A stretch of 64,000 nt of DNA from Paraphaeosphaeria minitans (taxonomy: Eukaryota > Ascomycota > Dothideomycetes > Pleosporales > Didymosphaeriaceae), in contig WJXW01000004.1 in the NCBI GenBank assembly GCA_015832175.1, positions 2,790,001-2,854,000 on the forward strand. The letters are read 5' to 3'. Within the stretch, counting starts at the first letter, position 1. Each line of letters starts with the position of its first letter. Both the position numbers and the translations under genes were made by a program. This document shows, one piece after another, positions 33,113-44,829 of the stretch. Under the pieces are notes generated by a model. That model saw only the letters and a list, made by a program, of their open reading frames with translations, searched no databases and was not told the DNA's origin.

Positions 33113-33563
33113 TTATGAGGCAAGGAGAAGAGAATACATTACATCCTTGTTAGGGTATCATATACTTAGAATTACGCACAATATTCTCTCACATTCCGTT
33201 TAGTACATTGCCATCATCATGGCCATCGTCAATATCCCCACCACAACGCATTCTCACCTGAGTTCGAAACCGCCAGTTGCTACAGGGAACTCAGTTCCAT
33301 AAAGATAACCCGCGTCTGTCGATGTCGGATTCACAAACACCGCAGTGCTCGCTACTGTCCCAGTTACCACCACGACACCCAATGGCCCTAGACTCACCAC
33401 CTGAACCTCAAGCAGTGTCTGAGCTAGACCTCCTAGAGTCGAACATCAACACCCACGACTTGCCCGTTCGCACTCATCGCAGTGACCCTATCGTCGTGAC
33501 TCAATCTGATTGTGCTGGAGGTGAGCTGGAAGGTACTGCTTAGGGTGATCAACTGTATTGTCA
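33113..33563. other. Intergenic with possible degraded coding remnant
   Basis: After the aldolase 3' end, a minus-strand frame between about 33270 and 33410 reads protein-like (V-V-S-L-G-P-L-G-V-V, V-F-V-N-P-T-S-T, V-A-T-G-G-F-E-L). It has no start and is bounded by stops. It may belong with the fragment at 33729-34193. Confidence 0.3.
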
Positions 33564-33724
33564 CTGAACAGGAGAAGCCTGTTCAGAAGTGGGTCTTATA
33601 TAGACCTAGTTTACATAAGGAAGTAGTACGCTGAGTGAGAAGCTCGTCTTAGTCATGTGATCATCTCTTGGGTGATCGTCCTGTAGGGCCCATGGGCCCT
33701 ACCCGTGTATCTCATACGCCACAA
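33564..33724. mobile_element. Small hairpin-bearing insertion, 161 bp
   Basis: Flanked by the 7-bp direct repeat ATTGTCA (33557-33563 and 33725-33731). It opens with a 9-bp inverted repeat CTGAACAGG / CCTGTTCAG around a 5-base loop (33564-33586), contains TATATAG, and has a perfect 20-bp palindrome GTAGGGCCCATGGGCCCTAC (33683-33702). It has no terminal inverted repeats. It could be a solo LTR or a LTR-derived fragment; the class is not settled. Confidence 0.45.
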
Positions 33725-33728
33725 ATTG

Positions 33729-34193
33729 TCAATTAACCGCTTCCTGGGTCTCCCGTGGGCAGAATCCCGTGCTATCGATGTCATGAGGACCCACGAACAC
33801 GAGGTCGCTGGATTCTACGCTGATAGGCGTGCCATCGACTGTGGTAGACGCATCCCCATAGCTTAGCGTTGTTCCGAGTACTACGGCGATGCTTGTGGAT
33901 TCTACTCTGACGTTTGTGCCTGAGGTTACAACCAGAGAATCGCCAGGTTGGAGCGTGGTACCAGGGTTGATGATCACGCCGTCAGCTGGGTCTGCCATGA
34001 CAGGAACGCCAGGAGCATCAATACTGGTTATCGGAACTGAGATTTCGTTGCCATGCGGAGTCGCTCTAAGTTGACCGTTGCTGGGAGAGACAGCGGTTCT
34101 TGAATCGTTCTCAGCTACCAAATTAAAATGTGCTGTCTGACAACAGTTGTGACCACAGATATAAATTTTCAGAGCTCTCTTATACGTAGACAA
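33729..34193 (-). pseudogene. Fragment of Ser/Thr/Val-rich, probably extracellular protein
   Basis: A minus-strand open frame of about 154 codons without an in-frame ATG at its start. The central 110 residues have repetitive beta-rich texture (D-G-T-P-I-S-V, S-L-V-V-T-S-G-T, S-I-A-V-V-L-G-T-T-L-S-Y-G), seen in fungal secreted or wall-associated proteins. The frame ends next to the small insertion at 33564-33724. No enzyme motif is visible. It may be a decayed gene or one exon of an unrecognised one. Confidence 0.4.
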
Positions 34194-34312
34194 GGGAGCT
34201 TTCTATCTATAATTGCTACCTATATATGATATATCGCTTGATACATCCACACTTGTTACCCTCTGGCTGTAGGCCAGGTCTGACTATTGCCAACAAGGCG
34301 CTCAGGAGATTC

Positions 34313-34585
34313 TCAATTAGAGCACATCAGCAACAAGCTGATGTACCTCAAACAAGTTATCATCAGGACAAGTGAAAATACAAAAGCTCCTTGATTCCAA
34401 TCGCCGTCAGGGCTGGCAAGGAACGCCTTGGTAGCAGCCTGCGTCTGTCTGGACACGAGATCGTCGAATGCCGACGCGGCGACTAGAACAGTATTTTTCG
34501 TCTCTGGAGAGGAAACAAGCTCGCTAGCACGTTTGACAACGTCAATACCGAGGTTGTCAAAGCGGTCTTGAGCGGCAGCCACCAT
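34313..34585 (-). CDS. Small hypothetical protein
   Basis: A 90-codon ORF starting with ATG at 34585. The first 65 residues look like a soluble helical protein (F-D-N-L-G-I-D-V-V-K-R-A-S-E-L-V). The last 20 are hydrophobic (F-V-F-S-L-V-L-M-I-T-C-L) and may be a tail anchor, or intron read-through if the gene is spliced. I recognise no family. It might be an upstream exon of the fragment at 33729-34193, but I found no clean splice pair. Confidence 0.35.
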   Translation of the reverse strand: MVAAAQDRFDNLGIDVVKRASELVSSPETKNTVLVAASAFDDLVSRQTQAATKAFLASPDGDWNQGAFVFSLVLMITCLRYISLLLMCSN

Positions 34586-36062
34586 ACGATGAACAAAGAC
34601 ACACAGAAACTGTGAAATACGAAATGAGGCCGAGATGCCTGATACTCGACAAACTCTATTAAACCTGTTAGGTTGCTCTTGTTGCGGACATGTTAAATGT
34701 GAGCATGTGGATCATGTTTAGAACAGTGCTGTACCATTGCTTAGTTGCAGTAATTTCGGAAACGGTGACAGACGCGTAATTGATAAAGTAACGGTTGGTT
34801 GCTAGATCGGCAGGGTAATCGTCGCCAAGTATTTGTTTAAAAGATAGCGGTGAAATCGCTTGTTCTAGTGAGGGAGGTTGCAGGATAGAGCCTTGGAGAG
34901 GCCAAGGCGAAGGGTAGTAATTAGTAAGAACCCCAGTTTAAGGGTTAAAGATATAGATCGGGTACTGTGGGAGTGGTTGTGGAGTTTGTGTGTAGTGGGG
35001 AGTAAAGAGTCCGTGGGTGCATCTCCTTCGCTTTTATATAACCCTTAGGAAGCCCCAGCTCGGTCGTTAGCCTTTCTCACAACAACCCTAAACTTCAATG
35101 TATCATTAAGTCTATTCAAGACATCCCAAAAAAGTATTATACAGTAGAAGGTCAATATCTCGGATTCTAGGCTGGTTCTACCTACGCGCACTTCGTAATT
35201 GCGAAGCTTAGACGGGTTGAAGGAAGTTTACAGAGGTTGAAAATTTTGCTATCAGTACAGTATTTCTTATTAACGAGCCACGCACTACATTCTGATATAG
35301 CTGCTGATATTGTGAGGTTGGTTTTGCATATCTGTGTAGCTGAGTTTCACGATGGTTCTGGACAGCCAGCTGCGCACATCGGCGGCACATCTGCGCATCC
35401 AGCTGCTGCGGCTATAATATCTAGCAGTAGTGCTAATGTTTACTTAACATTCCCAGTCTTTCAGTACAGTGGTGACTTGATAAAATCGTCCGAGGCAGAC
35501 GAATGGTCTCTGCTACCGTCGCGCTGGAAGCAGATGCAGATGTTAACGCTGATTTACCAGTGCCATTAAGGGCAAAGTGGCGCGACCGCGTGAAATAAAG
35601 GCAGCAAAAGCCACCGAAATGTCATGAGCTACCCTATCAGCGGAAAAACCATTGGAACAGTGCTTTCACTAGATGATGGATATCTTTGTTGGTTTTCATA
35701 TTATTCCTACTTAAAATCTTTTTTGGCTTGACAGCATGCCTCAAGGCCCGAATAACTACAGCAAACATACCTCGTCTTCGAACACGCCCTTCGATAGGAC
35801 TGAGCCCAATAACTACGGAGAAATCAGAGCCAATGTTTGCGGACGTTTAAGCGGAATAGCAGGTAGCCCGATCACGCAGGATGGGTTGTAGGGACTGTGG
35901 TAATCTAGTATCACATAGCAACTTCGTGGATCGATAGTAGCAATGTGAAGACTTGACTACTAGCAGGTGAATACATGAAGTCGATAGATATCGGAAGAAT
36001 AACTTATTTTATATGCAAACAAAGAGCCAAAAACATGTACAGAACAGAAAACCTCCAACCTT
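34586..36062. other. Intergenic, no supported gene
   Basis: Frames here (for example 35237-35569) lack an ATG or recognisable content. I see no repeat structure or RNA gene. Confidence 0.5.
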
Positions 36063-38086
36063 CTATCTCCTCGCTACCTTCCACCTCCCTCCTTCCCATG
36101 TCCAACCTCCCGAAGGCCCGGTAGACTCTTGGCTAACTTTCCAATACTTGGCTCGTAATGCCAGATTTTCCACACTGACCACGTTGCCACTCGCATCTCG
36201 CTCAAAGATGAACTCATCCAACGGCATACTGCCATAAGTGACACCAGTCACGCCAACCCAAGATCCACAGTCGGTGCTCCAAAGTTGCTGTCCGACTGCC
36301 GGGCCTCCCGTATCCTCAAAGACAGCTTTGAAAGATTGATGCATGCCATCGGTTGTCTTGCTGTCAAGCAGAGTATAGTAGAGGCGCGCTTCCGGGGTCT
36401 TGAGCTGGCTTGCAGGCATTCCCGACTGGAGCATCAGCGCCATGCTAAGCATATCCGTTCCGTTGGAGTACCATCTCGAGATACCGAGGCCAGGCTTGCT
36501 GGCTGAAGTGGATATGCTTATACTCGAGTTCCCTGTATCGTTGGCACCACCGCGCTGCACGTAGGTGCCGCTGAACGTTCTGTCTGCTTCATCCCTTGCC
36601 ACAGCGTCGTATGCGGGGATGAGACTCTGTCCAATAAGATCTGCACCGTAGAAGTTGCTCAGAGGTGGGTTGCCCGCCATCATGATGGTGAAACCCAAGT
36701 TGTAGTCCTTGAGCAGGGTGATGAAGGCCGTATACCGCTTGAATGTGCCGGCTTTGGTGTAGACAGTCAATGTTCGATGAGGCTGGTTGATCCTGTCAAG
36801 CTGAATGCGGCGAGCGCCCCATGGGCTGCTGACAGATGCGAGGAAATCAGATGCAAAGGCGACGGGATTGAGCCAGCGACGAGTCAAGGCGGGCTTGATG
36901 AGCTTTGAAGAAAGTATAGCACGACCAAGCTTGGACAGATCTGATGCAGACGCATACATGTTACCGCCACTGTAGATGATTAGTTTTTTTAGTGCCGGAA
37001 ACAGCTGAAAGTAACTTACGGTGAGGCCTGACCAAGACTGACAGCCCAGTAGGTATCCTTCACTGTCCCTGGAATGACTCCGTACTCATCAGGTGGCGTG
37101 TCGTAGAATGTACGATTGAGACCCAGAGGCTTGATGACACGGTCGTTGAGACTGTCTGTGAAGTTCTTCCCCGTTATTCTCTCCAGTGCGTAAGCCAAAA
37201 GCTGGTAAGCTACATTAGAGTACGTCGGGGTCTGCCATGGTGCGTAAGATGGATACATGATATCCAGCCCCTTGAAGAACTCTACAAATGTTAGCATTCG
37301 CTATCTTAGCCAGATAATAACCGTGAGGTAGTTCTTACGTTCTCTGGTGCAGAGAGGCCATGCTCCACATGGAGGTAGGGATGAGTTGGAGAGCTCGGGA
37401 AGCCCAACCTGCCATGCTGGTGGCGCATGTTCTGTCTCTGTAATCTCTCCAAGAACTCCATCTATGTTCAGGTCAGTTCGACTCAGTTTACGACGCGACC
37501 AGTACGAGGATGGCCTACAATCACGTCCAAGACCGGACACCTGACTGGCCAAGGATCCAATGGTAATGTCGTCCCAATCAGTCTCTCTAACCGGATCGAA
37601 GCCTGGCTGATTCGAGCGACCTTCGAACCTGGCTAGCTCAGGTATGAACTTAGTGATGGGGGTGTTCCAGTACACATCACCAGCCTCAGCCAAGAATGTG
37701 AGCACGGTGAACACTTTTGTTACACTGCCCAGGCGATACACAGTGTTGCCATCTACCTTTTTCACACCAGTAGTGTTGGCCGGCAGATCTTTGGCCGTCC
37801 GATGTCTCTCCCAAAGAATAGGAGACCCTGGATTTGTTGAGAATATTTGTAACGAATAGGAGAACAGGTCTACTCCAGTGAGATTGGTGTCGTCAATGTA
37901 CTGGAAAATATTGGTAATGTTCTGAATAGCCGCTTTCCAGATTGGATGTGATTCAAGGTTGTAAGGAGCTGGGAACTCTGGGCCGATGAGTGGACAGTTC
38001 GGGGCGGCTGAAGAGAGCGGCAGTTGCGCGAGAGGTACAACGATCGCGAGCAGCACTGGGAGCTGCCTCGTCAGCTGGGCCCACAT
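36063..38086 (-). CDS. Secreted serine beta-lactamase-like protein
   Basis: Three exons (38086-37339, 37281-37017, 36969-36063) with introns of 57 and 47 bp give 639 residues. The N-terminus has a signal-peptide shape (L-P-V-L-L-A-I-V-V-P-L-A then S-S-A-A). The class C beta-lactamase / penicillin-binding fold is shown by S-V-T-K at 121-124 (catalytic Ser and Lys) and Y-S-N at 270-272; C-G-A-W-P-L-C-T-R-E just before intron 1 is typical of the fungal secreted group. The C-terminal 250 residues form the extra domain these proteins carry. Such enzymes hydrolyse or transfer esters and amides, and relatives occur in polyketide clusters. It is the first minus-strand gene of the PKS neighbourhood. 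The substrate is unknown, and cluster membership is inference. Confidence 0.88.
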
Positions 38087-38829
38087 GGTATCCGAAGACC
38101 AGGGAAAGTTGTGACAGCGAAGTGACAGATGAAGCTGCTAAGTAGTATTGATATACGCGCGCAATCTCAATGGCGTAGGCTAAAATAAGGGTAATAACGT
38201 GCGATAAGGTGTAGTTTGGATGTATTTCTCCCGAGTCATTACACTGAGGCTGTTGACTGATAGTATTCCACTGGTTAATTCGTACGTATCGAATGGGGGA
38301 GTCGGGCAGGTTGTGCAAGCACAATGGAACCGACACGACGCGTCAAGTTCCAGAGAACAAACATGACCTAGGCCTAATTGATACATTGCTAGATTGGAGG
38401 AAATAAAAGAATTCGATGGGGGGGTTTAATACCACAATTGCGGTAAGGATTGGCTAATTGGGATTCTCCAGTGGGACCCCTGCGAGATGTGGGGAGAGTT
38501 GGAGGCAACCGATAACGGGACTTCCATTTTACCGAAGAGCCGCGTAACATCATGAACCCCTTCTTTCATATTCAGTCGTCGGGGTGTTGAAGCCGCGAGA
38601 AATGGCGATGCTTAATTTCGACCAGAAGGGGGACATCGGTCCACCTTTCCTGGCTCGGGCAAGGATAGACGTTTCTGAATCCCTTAAAACGACAAAGAAG
38701 GGGTTGCATTCCAAGAATCCGTTACATGTGACAGCGTTCCAGATATTCTTGGCAAACAATCGCTGCGAGCCTCTTTTGGACGAACGGAAAGGGAATACAA
38801 ATTTTGAGCCAATGAAAATAAAGTTTTTT
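38087..38829. other. Intergenic between beta-lactamase-like gene and ABC transporter
   Basis: 743 bp holding the promoter of the beta-lactamase-like gene and the 3' end of the ABC transporter. An open frame runs from the ABC gene to 38550, but the final splice at 38903/38853 gives a family-like C-terminus, so this is not coding. Confidence 0.55.
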
Positions 38830-41800
38830 TTAAAGCATAGCCTGGGATTGACACTGCAATGAGATGAGTATGGTGAAGATCGCTCAAGTAATTGAAGACT
38901 TACCATCTGCCAGTACCATCCTCGAGCAGCGAGGAGGCTCTGATGATCTCCGCGCTCTACTATCCTGCCGTCTTGCATGACGAATATCACGTCAGCCCTC
39001 TGCACAGTTGCAAGTCGATGTGCAACAACTACCATCGTTCTTCCACTTGCGGTCCTCTCAAAGACGTCTTGTATTTCTCTCTCGGTTTCTGAGTCCAAAC
39101 TGCTCGTTGCTTCATCGAGCAGCAGAACGCTTGGGTCTCGGATCAGTGCACGAGCGATTGACACGCGTTGTTTCTGCCCTCCACTAAGGGCGACGCCACT
39201 GGTGCCCACGTCAGTATCATAGCCTTGTGGCAGCGATGCAATGAACTCGGCAATGCCTGCGTCGCGACAGGCACTATGAAGCTTAGCATCTGTGACTGTT
39301 CGTTCATCAATACCAAGAAGGATGTTTGAGCGAACTGTTCCCCGGAAGAGTGATGCCTCCTGTGCTACGAGAGACATTTGCTCTCGATGCCGTCGCAGAG
39401 AGATGAACCTGATATCGTCCGAATTGTACAATATGCTTCCACATTGAGCTTCGTAGAAGCGCTCGAGCAGAGAGATGATAGTTGTCTTCCCGGAGCCAGA
39501 AGGTCCAACAAAAGCAGCAAATTGGCCATGGTGGATGGTGAAGTTGAGTCCTTTCAATACCGGGTTGGGTCGAGTTGGGTAAGTGAACCAGACGTCTCGA
39601 AAAGAGATATCGGCTCCCTTTTGTATTGTCGCAAGTGGGATCATATAACGGTTGGAAACAGCTGTACCTGGTCGTGTGGGGCGTGTGGAGGCTCTGGAGT
39701 GGGGATGAGGTGCTCCGGCTCTCATGTTGTGGATCCTCGTAGCTGCCGCTGTGACTTGTGCAATATCTACGGGATGTCAGAAGCCGGCGCGGCAACCGAG
39801 ATGAACGTTGCTTACTCGGGCCAAAACTGAGCCACTGACCAGCCGCCATGCTGCCCTGCAAGCTTTCAGCAACAGTAAATATAGGATAGGATAACCATGT
39901 ACCTGTAATATAGCGTAGTAAATAACGAAGAAGTTGAAAGGATGGTACTCAAACGTGGACAATAGCGTCCCACCGTACCACAGCGCGAAGGCCATGCACA
40001 GCAAGACCAGACTATCGCTAGCAGCGAACAAGATCATAGAAAAGCGTGCTTCGGCAAACGACTTCCTGATGTGATCATTCAAGAGCGCTTCGTACCTTGA
40101 GCAGATAGTCTTTTCTAGAGTGAGAGCAGCAACTGTACGGCTGGCACGAATGGCTTCTGTCGCAAACTTTGCACTTTCGGCGAAGACTTCATTGTTCCGC
40201 GACTCGAACTTGACCTCGTGGCGAACTCGATAGTAGCCACTTCCAAGTATGATTGGCATGGACCCTGCGATGATAACTAGAGCGAACTTCCAACCGAAAT
40301 ATATCGAGATGGACGTGCACCCTATGACGTTGAAGACTGAGATGAACACCATGGCCATGTTCATGCCCAAAAGTTGCTGAAGCTGTGTTGGGTCGGTTGC
40401 CAATCTTGCTGTAAGGGTACCGGCGGAATTCTCCTCCTTGTCAAAGAAGGAGATCGGTTTCGTAACGATGTTGCGAAAATACTCCTTGCGATATAGCGAC
40501 TTGGTTTCCTGAAGGTCCATCAGTGGTGGCCTCAGCCGTAGAATCTTTCAGATTTACCGTAGATACCATGTTGGATACCCAGCCGAGAACGAAATAGCAA
40601 AGACCAACCCCAATGGCTACAACAAATAGCATCAAGCAGAGAAAGTTAGTAGATTTGCGAAGGTAATCTCCCCAGAAACCGAAAGAGGTAATCAATCGTG
40701 CAAACAAATACGATTGAATGGCATAGCTCGCTGTATCACCCTGTCAGTCTCGTCTTCAGTGGGCAAGATGATGTACTTACAACCAGCACCGGCTGCGGTC
40801 ATGAGCATCACTAAGTACCAACCGAGGTTACTCTTTTGTTCCATCATCAGCGTCCCGAAGCTCCGAAAGAAACTACCGTCGCTGACTTTGGTAGCATTAT
40901 CCTCTGTAGAGATCATCAACAGTTCCATAGGTGTCAACATTTCCATCTCGGAGACAATGCTAGTGCGGGCAGACAATCGTTTCTCAGAGAGAAATCTTTC
41001 CCAGGCTGGAATGCTTGGTCTCGGGTTTGTTTCTTGCACGAGCTGTTGCGCATGTATAAGACTCCAATAGGCGCTACCCCTGTCTGCAAGGAGGGTGTTG
41101 TGGTTCCCTTGTTGAATGACTCTTCCCTTCGCCAGAACTACAATGTTGTCCGCTCGTTGGATTGTAGACAGACGATGCGCGATAACGATTGTAGTCCGAT
41201 TATGCGATACCTTTTCCAGAGCTCCTTGAACGATGCGCTCGCTTGCGACGTCCAGTGCGCTAGTAGCTTCATCAAATATCAATATCTTGGGGTTTTTGAC
41301 GATGCTTCGTGCAATGGCTATTCTCTGTCGTTGGCCGCCACTAAGCTTGATACCGTTGTCTCCCACTTGGGTTTCGTAGCCCTTGAATATTCAGTACTGA
41401 AAGCATGAGTGTCGGTTGATTGTACTTACCTCGGGTAACGCAGCGATGAAGTCATGGGCATACGCTTCCCTGCATGCTTGCTCGATCAACCGCCGTTTCT
41501 CGTTTGCCTCTACATGCTCCCATTCTGTACCCACTAGCCCAAGTTCGAGATTCTTGAGTATGGTGTCATTAAAAAGGAAAGGATCCTGCTGGACGAGCCC
41601 AATCTGTGACCTCCACCATGTAAGCTCAATGTCATGAATGTTGATGCCTTCGGTCTTGATACTTCCATTGCGGAAGTATAGTGTCTGTACATATCAGCTA
41701 CTTGTATGTGCGGTGAAGAGTATGGTGCAACCTACCAAAGGATTGGTGGACAAGTCTCCGTCTAGCTGGTACCACCTCTGAAGAAGACCAACCACTGTGC

Positions 41801-43543
41801 TTTTACCTGAACCCGATGGACCTACAATAGCCGTGGTTTTTCCATATGGTATCCTCAGATCGAGCCCATTGAGGACTTTGACATCTGGTCTGGTTGGGTA
41901 GGCGAAGTTGACCTTCTCAAGCACGATATCGTCATCCATCTTGACTTCTAGATGGCTCTTCCCACCGGTCTTAGGTCTCGGTGCATCTATGACGGTAAAG
42001 AAGATAGCCGCTGCGTTTAAAGCGTGCGAAGCAGCCATGAATGGGACCGCAATGGCGGTGATGTGAGAGAGGATAGTCATTACTGACATCAACACAATGA
42101 CGAGCGTTTTCACGTTGGAGAAGTGGAAACCCAAGTAGAGCTTGACCGCGAACCAGAAGCACAACGCGAAAGTGGCGAAGATGCAAAAGAAGACAGGCGA
42201 GTGCTGCCAGGCCGCGATCGGAGACATCCTGTGTCCATGAACAGCGGCTTCCTCCACAAGGCGGTTATAGCTCTCCACGACCTTTCCCTCGGCACCGCAG
42301 GCGGCGACCATCCTGACGGAGAGAAAAGCATCGTTGGCAACACCGGAAGCCTCTTTCTCCACGTCTTGAATCTGCTGGTTTCTCTTGACAGCAATCGGGG
42401 TCATGAAAGCGTAACAGAATGTGATGGCAGCGAGACCAGAGCTAGTAACCAAAGTGAGACTCCAGCTGTAGTAACACGCTATGATCGATGCTGTGAGGAT
42501 GACGGATACAGCTTGGATCAAAGTGGCCAGACGCTCTGAGATGCCGTTCTGGAGGACATTGGCTGTGATAGTGATGATTGCAGCAGTCTGACCGGGAGGA
42601 AGTGCGTCAAGGACGGAGATGGGCTGCTTGAACAGAGCATCCATGTAAGACAGGCGTATTGCTGCTGAGAGCTGAAGGCTGCACATGCGAAATCCGAGCT
42701 TCCCATGATCAGTATAACGATTCGAATATCTCATCGACCCCACATAATGAGGGCAATTGCGGATTATTATGGGAACATTTCATCCGCTGGGGTAATAGAG
42801 GTATTGAATCAAAAAGTCGTGAGTACGTACCATTGCGATGTAAGCCAGCACTAGTCTTGCAAAGAACAAGTATACGGTATAAAGTCTTTATGTAAGTCAG
42901 CGTCAAATCGATTCGTAGTAAGTACCGGAGGTAACGATCAATGTGGTGCCGAGGGACGAGTATCACATAACACACGGACGCACTCACACATATTGGTTGA
43001 TCGAACGCATGAACTGACGGGAACCATCTTCGGTAGGGGCTGTCCCAAATGACGTGAATGTTTTGACAAGTTGTGCTGGCCCGTGTCAGAGTGCAAATTC
43101 GCGCTGGTTGGATATATGACCTGTTCGGCACGTGTTTCCGAAGATGATACCACTTCGTGGATACTCAGTCTCAACAATCAGCCAACTCACCGAATATTAT
43201 GTTCATAAGCGGAAGGGTACCTAATTTGATCAGATTCAGTAAGATGTCAGGAAGGGGGGAAGGAAAATAGGTAGAGTTCATGTAACCAATATTCGAACAG
43301 TTCGAACCATAGTTATCCAGAATTTGTACCACTACCTAGATCACGTACCCCCAGCCAAAACGGACGCGACAACTGATGCTCCAAGAAACGCCTTGTCCCT
43401 GCGCGATGCATGCGAGAGGACTCTCTGTAATCAGTCAGTACCAGGCTAAACATCAACGTTCTCTGTTGACTCACAATGATAAGTTTGGCATTCTTTTTGA
43501 GGGAAATACACCACAACGACCATCTTGTACGGAAGGTGGACAT
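38830..43543 (-). CDS. Full-length ABCB (MDR-type) multidrug/metabolite exporter
   Basis: Thirteen exons: 43543-43475, 43424-43349, 43220-43191, 43075-42988, 42885-42831, 42698-41736, 41684-41430, 41381-40781, 40730-40558, 40508-39903, 39855-39816, 39766-38904 and 38853-38830. They total 3,843 bases, 1280 residues. The order is TMD-NBD-TMD-NBD. NBD1 has G-P-S-G-S-G-K-S-T near 399, L-S-G-G-Q near 527 and F-D-E-A-T-S-A-L-D near 549. NBD2 has G-P-S-G-S-G-K-T-T near 1072, L-S-G-G-Q near 1177 and L-D-E-A-T-S-S-L-D near 1200. Both ATP sites look intact. It sits in the plasma or vacuolar membrane and pumps hydrophobic compounds; beside a PKS it probably exports or confers resistance to the product. 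The first five small exons are least certain (introns up to 132 bp), but phases and transmembrane text agree ([10 protein letters not shown]). Confidence 0.9.
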
Positions 43544-43944
43544 TGTAGGGGCCTCGGCCACCTTGCTGTCACTGGGCAGCGAAATTGTTAGTCGGCGAGT
43601 GGGTGTTCCTCTAGGATCGAACACTTGCAAGTATGCTGGCCAACGGGTGAGACTGATAGAGACCCCTGTGTGATTGGCTCGATATGGTAGATTGCCCTGA
43701 TGCAGGCCTCTATCTTCAGATGACAGACAGTGATGATACTCTCTTTAACCGGCGCATGAACGTGTGGAATCGGGTCGAGATGGAAGATGCACAGAAGAAT
43801 GGCAGAAACAGATGCCGTCCCCGCTGCAGGCCGCAGATCGGGCACCGGTACACAAACATCCCTTGAACTACATTCCTTGCACCATAATATGGGTGGTTCT
43901 TCAAAAGCACACGTGAAGTCTATCATTGGATATCTATGTTGCAA
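43544..43944. other. Intergenic, ABC transporter promoter
   Basis: 401 bp between the hydrolase stop and the ABC start, with both genes on the minus strand. No further gene is seen; open frames here lack domains. Confidence 0.5.
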
Positions 43945-44829
43945 TCACACAGGCGAAACACCACCGTTGACCTCGTCGATCATCCGCCTCACAATATCTC
44001 CCAGTTCCTTCACCATGTGCTTATCACGCGGAAGTGTGTGTCCTTTGGCGTGATCGAATATATACGCAGAATCTGGATCACACACATTGTACAGAGCCAT
44101 ATTCCCATGCAAATAAGGATCGAGCGAGCCAACTGTATAGGATAGCATGATGAGCTTCGATTCTATCGACGGAGACAACGAGAGTGGACTTACTGATATG
44201 GCATGTCGGAATATCAATCATCAAATCGCTCTCGTCAGCGAGTACAATGCCGTCCAATGTTGGTTTCATAGGGGGCCAGCCGCCAAAGAACAATGCGAAC
44301 TTGAACATGGGCATCCTGCCATGGTTTTCTTGCATGAGCTGTTCGTGCAACAGAAGTGTACCAGCAATCGTTGCGCCCTCGGAGTAGCCCACGATCCCAT
44401 CGAACGGACCCTCGTTCTCCATGAGATTGTACAAGTACTGGAGAGTATTTGCAGCACTCTTGTCGGTTCTCGCCACACCATAAGTCATAAGCTCGCGCAT
44501 AGTCATCTCCGGAGTCTCTAGCTGTGGGAAATCTCTGATGCGCTCGATAACGTCCACCTTCTCGGCCTCCTCGCCCTCGGGCACGATGAAGCGGAAGTAC
44601 GGTGGCCCGCCGAAAAAGTCTTCGTAGCCTTCTGGTGGCGCCACCTCGTATGGCCCTTGGATGAAGTGGAACTCGGCGGTTTTGTCATCTTGTAGCTCCT
44701 TGACAAGAGGTGCAAGTTGGACTTTGAATTTCTAGCAGATGTAAATCAACCTTGGGAGCATTCGAACAAGGCTCAAGCTTGGCCTACCTCGATGCTGCCG
44801 TAGGCACCGGGCAAGCATAAGAGTCGCAT
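43945..44829 (-). CDS. FSH1/LovG-type serine hydrolase, likely polyketide-releasing thioesterase
   Basis: Three exons (44829-44788, 44731-44194, 44132-43945) with introns of 56 and 61 bp give 255 residues. The start is M-R-L-L-C-L-P-G-A-Y-G-S, the usual opening of fungal FSH1 hydrolases. The triad is visible: Ser131 in G-Y-S-E-G, Asp197 in S-L-D-P-Y, and His225 in K-G-H-T-L. The family has an alpha/beta hydrolase fold. LovG and its relatives release chains from highly reducing PKSs that lack a thioesterase. The PKS here has no terminal thioesterase and its start lies 1.38 kb away, divergently transcribed, so a release role is likely. Family confidence is high; substrate confidence is moderate. 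Confidence 0.92.

Noticed and set aside
35237..35569. 110-codon plus-strand frame
   Set aside because: It starts at TTG and has no ATG, no domain and no splice partner.
38550..38903. Long C-terminal extension of the ABC transporter frame (to 38550)
   Set aside because: A consensus intron (38903-38854) leads to a short exon ending like other ABCB proteins; the extension has no family text.
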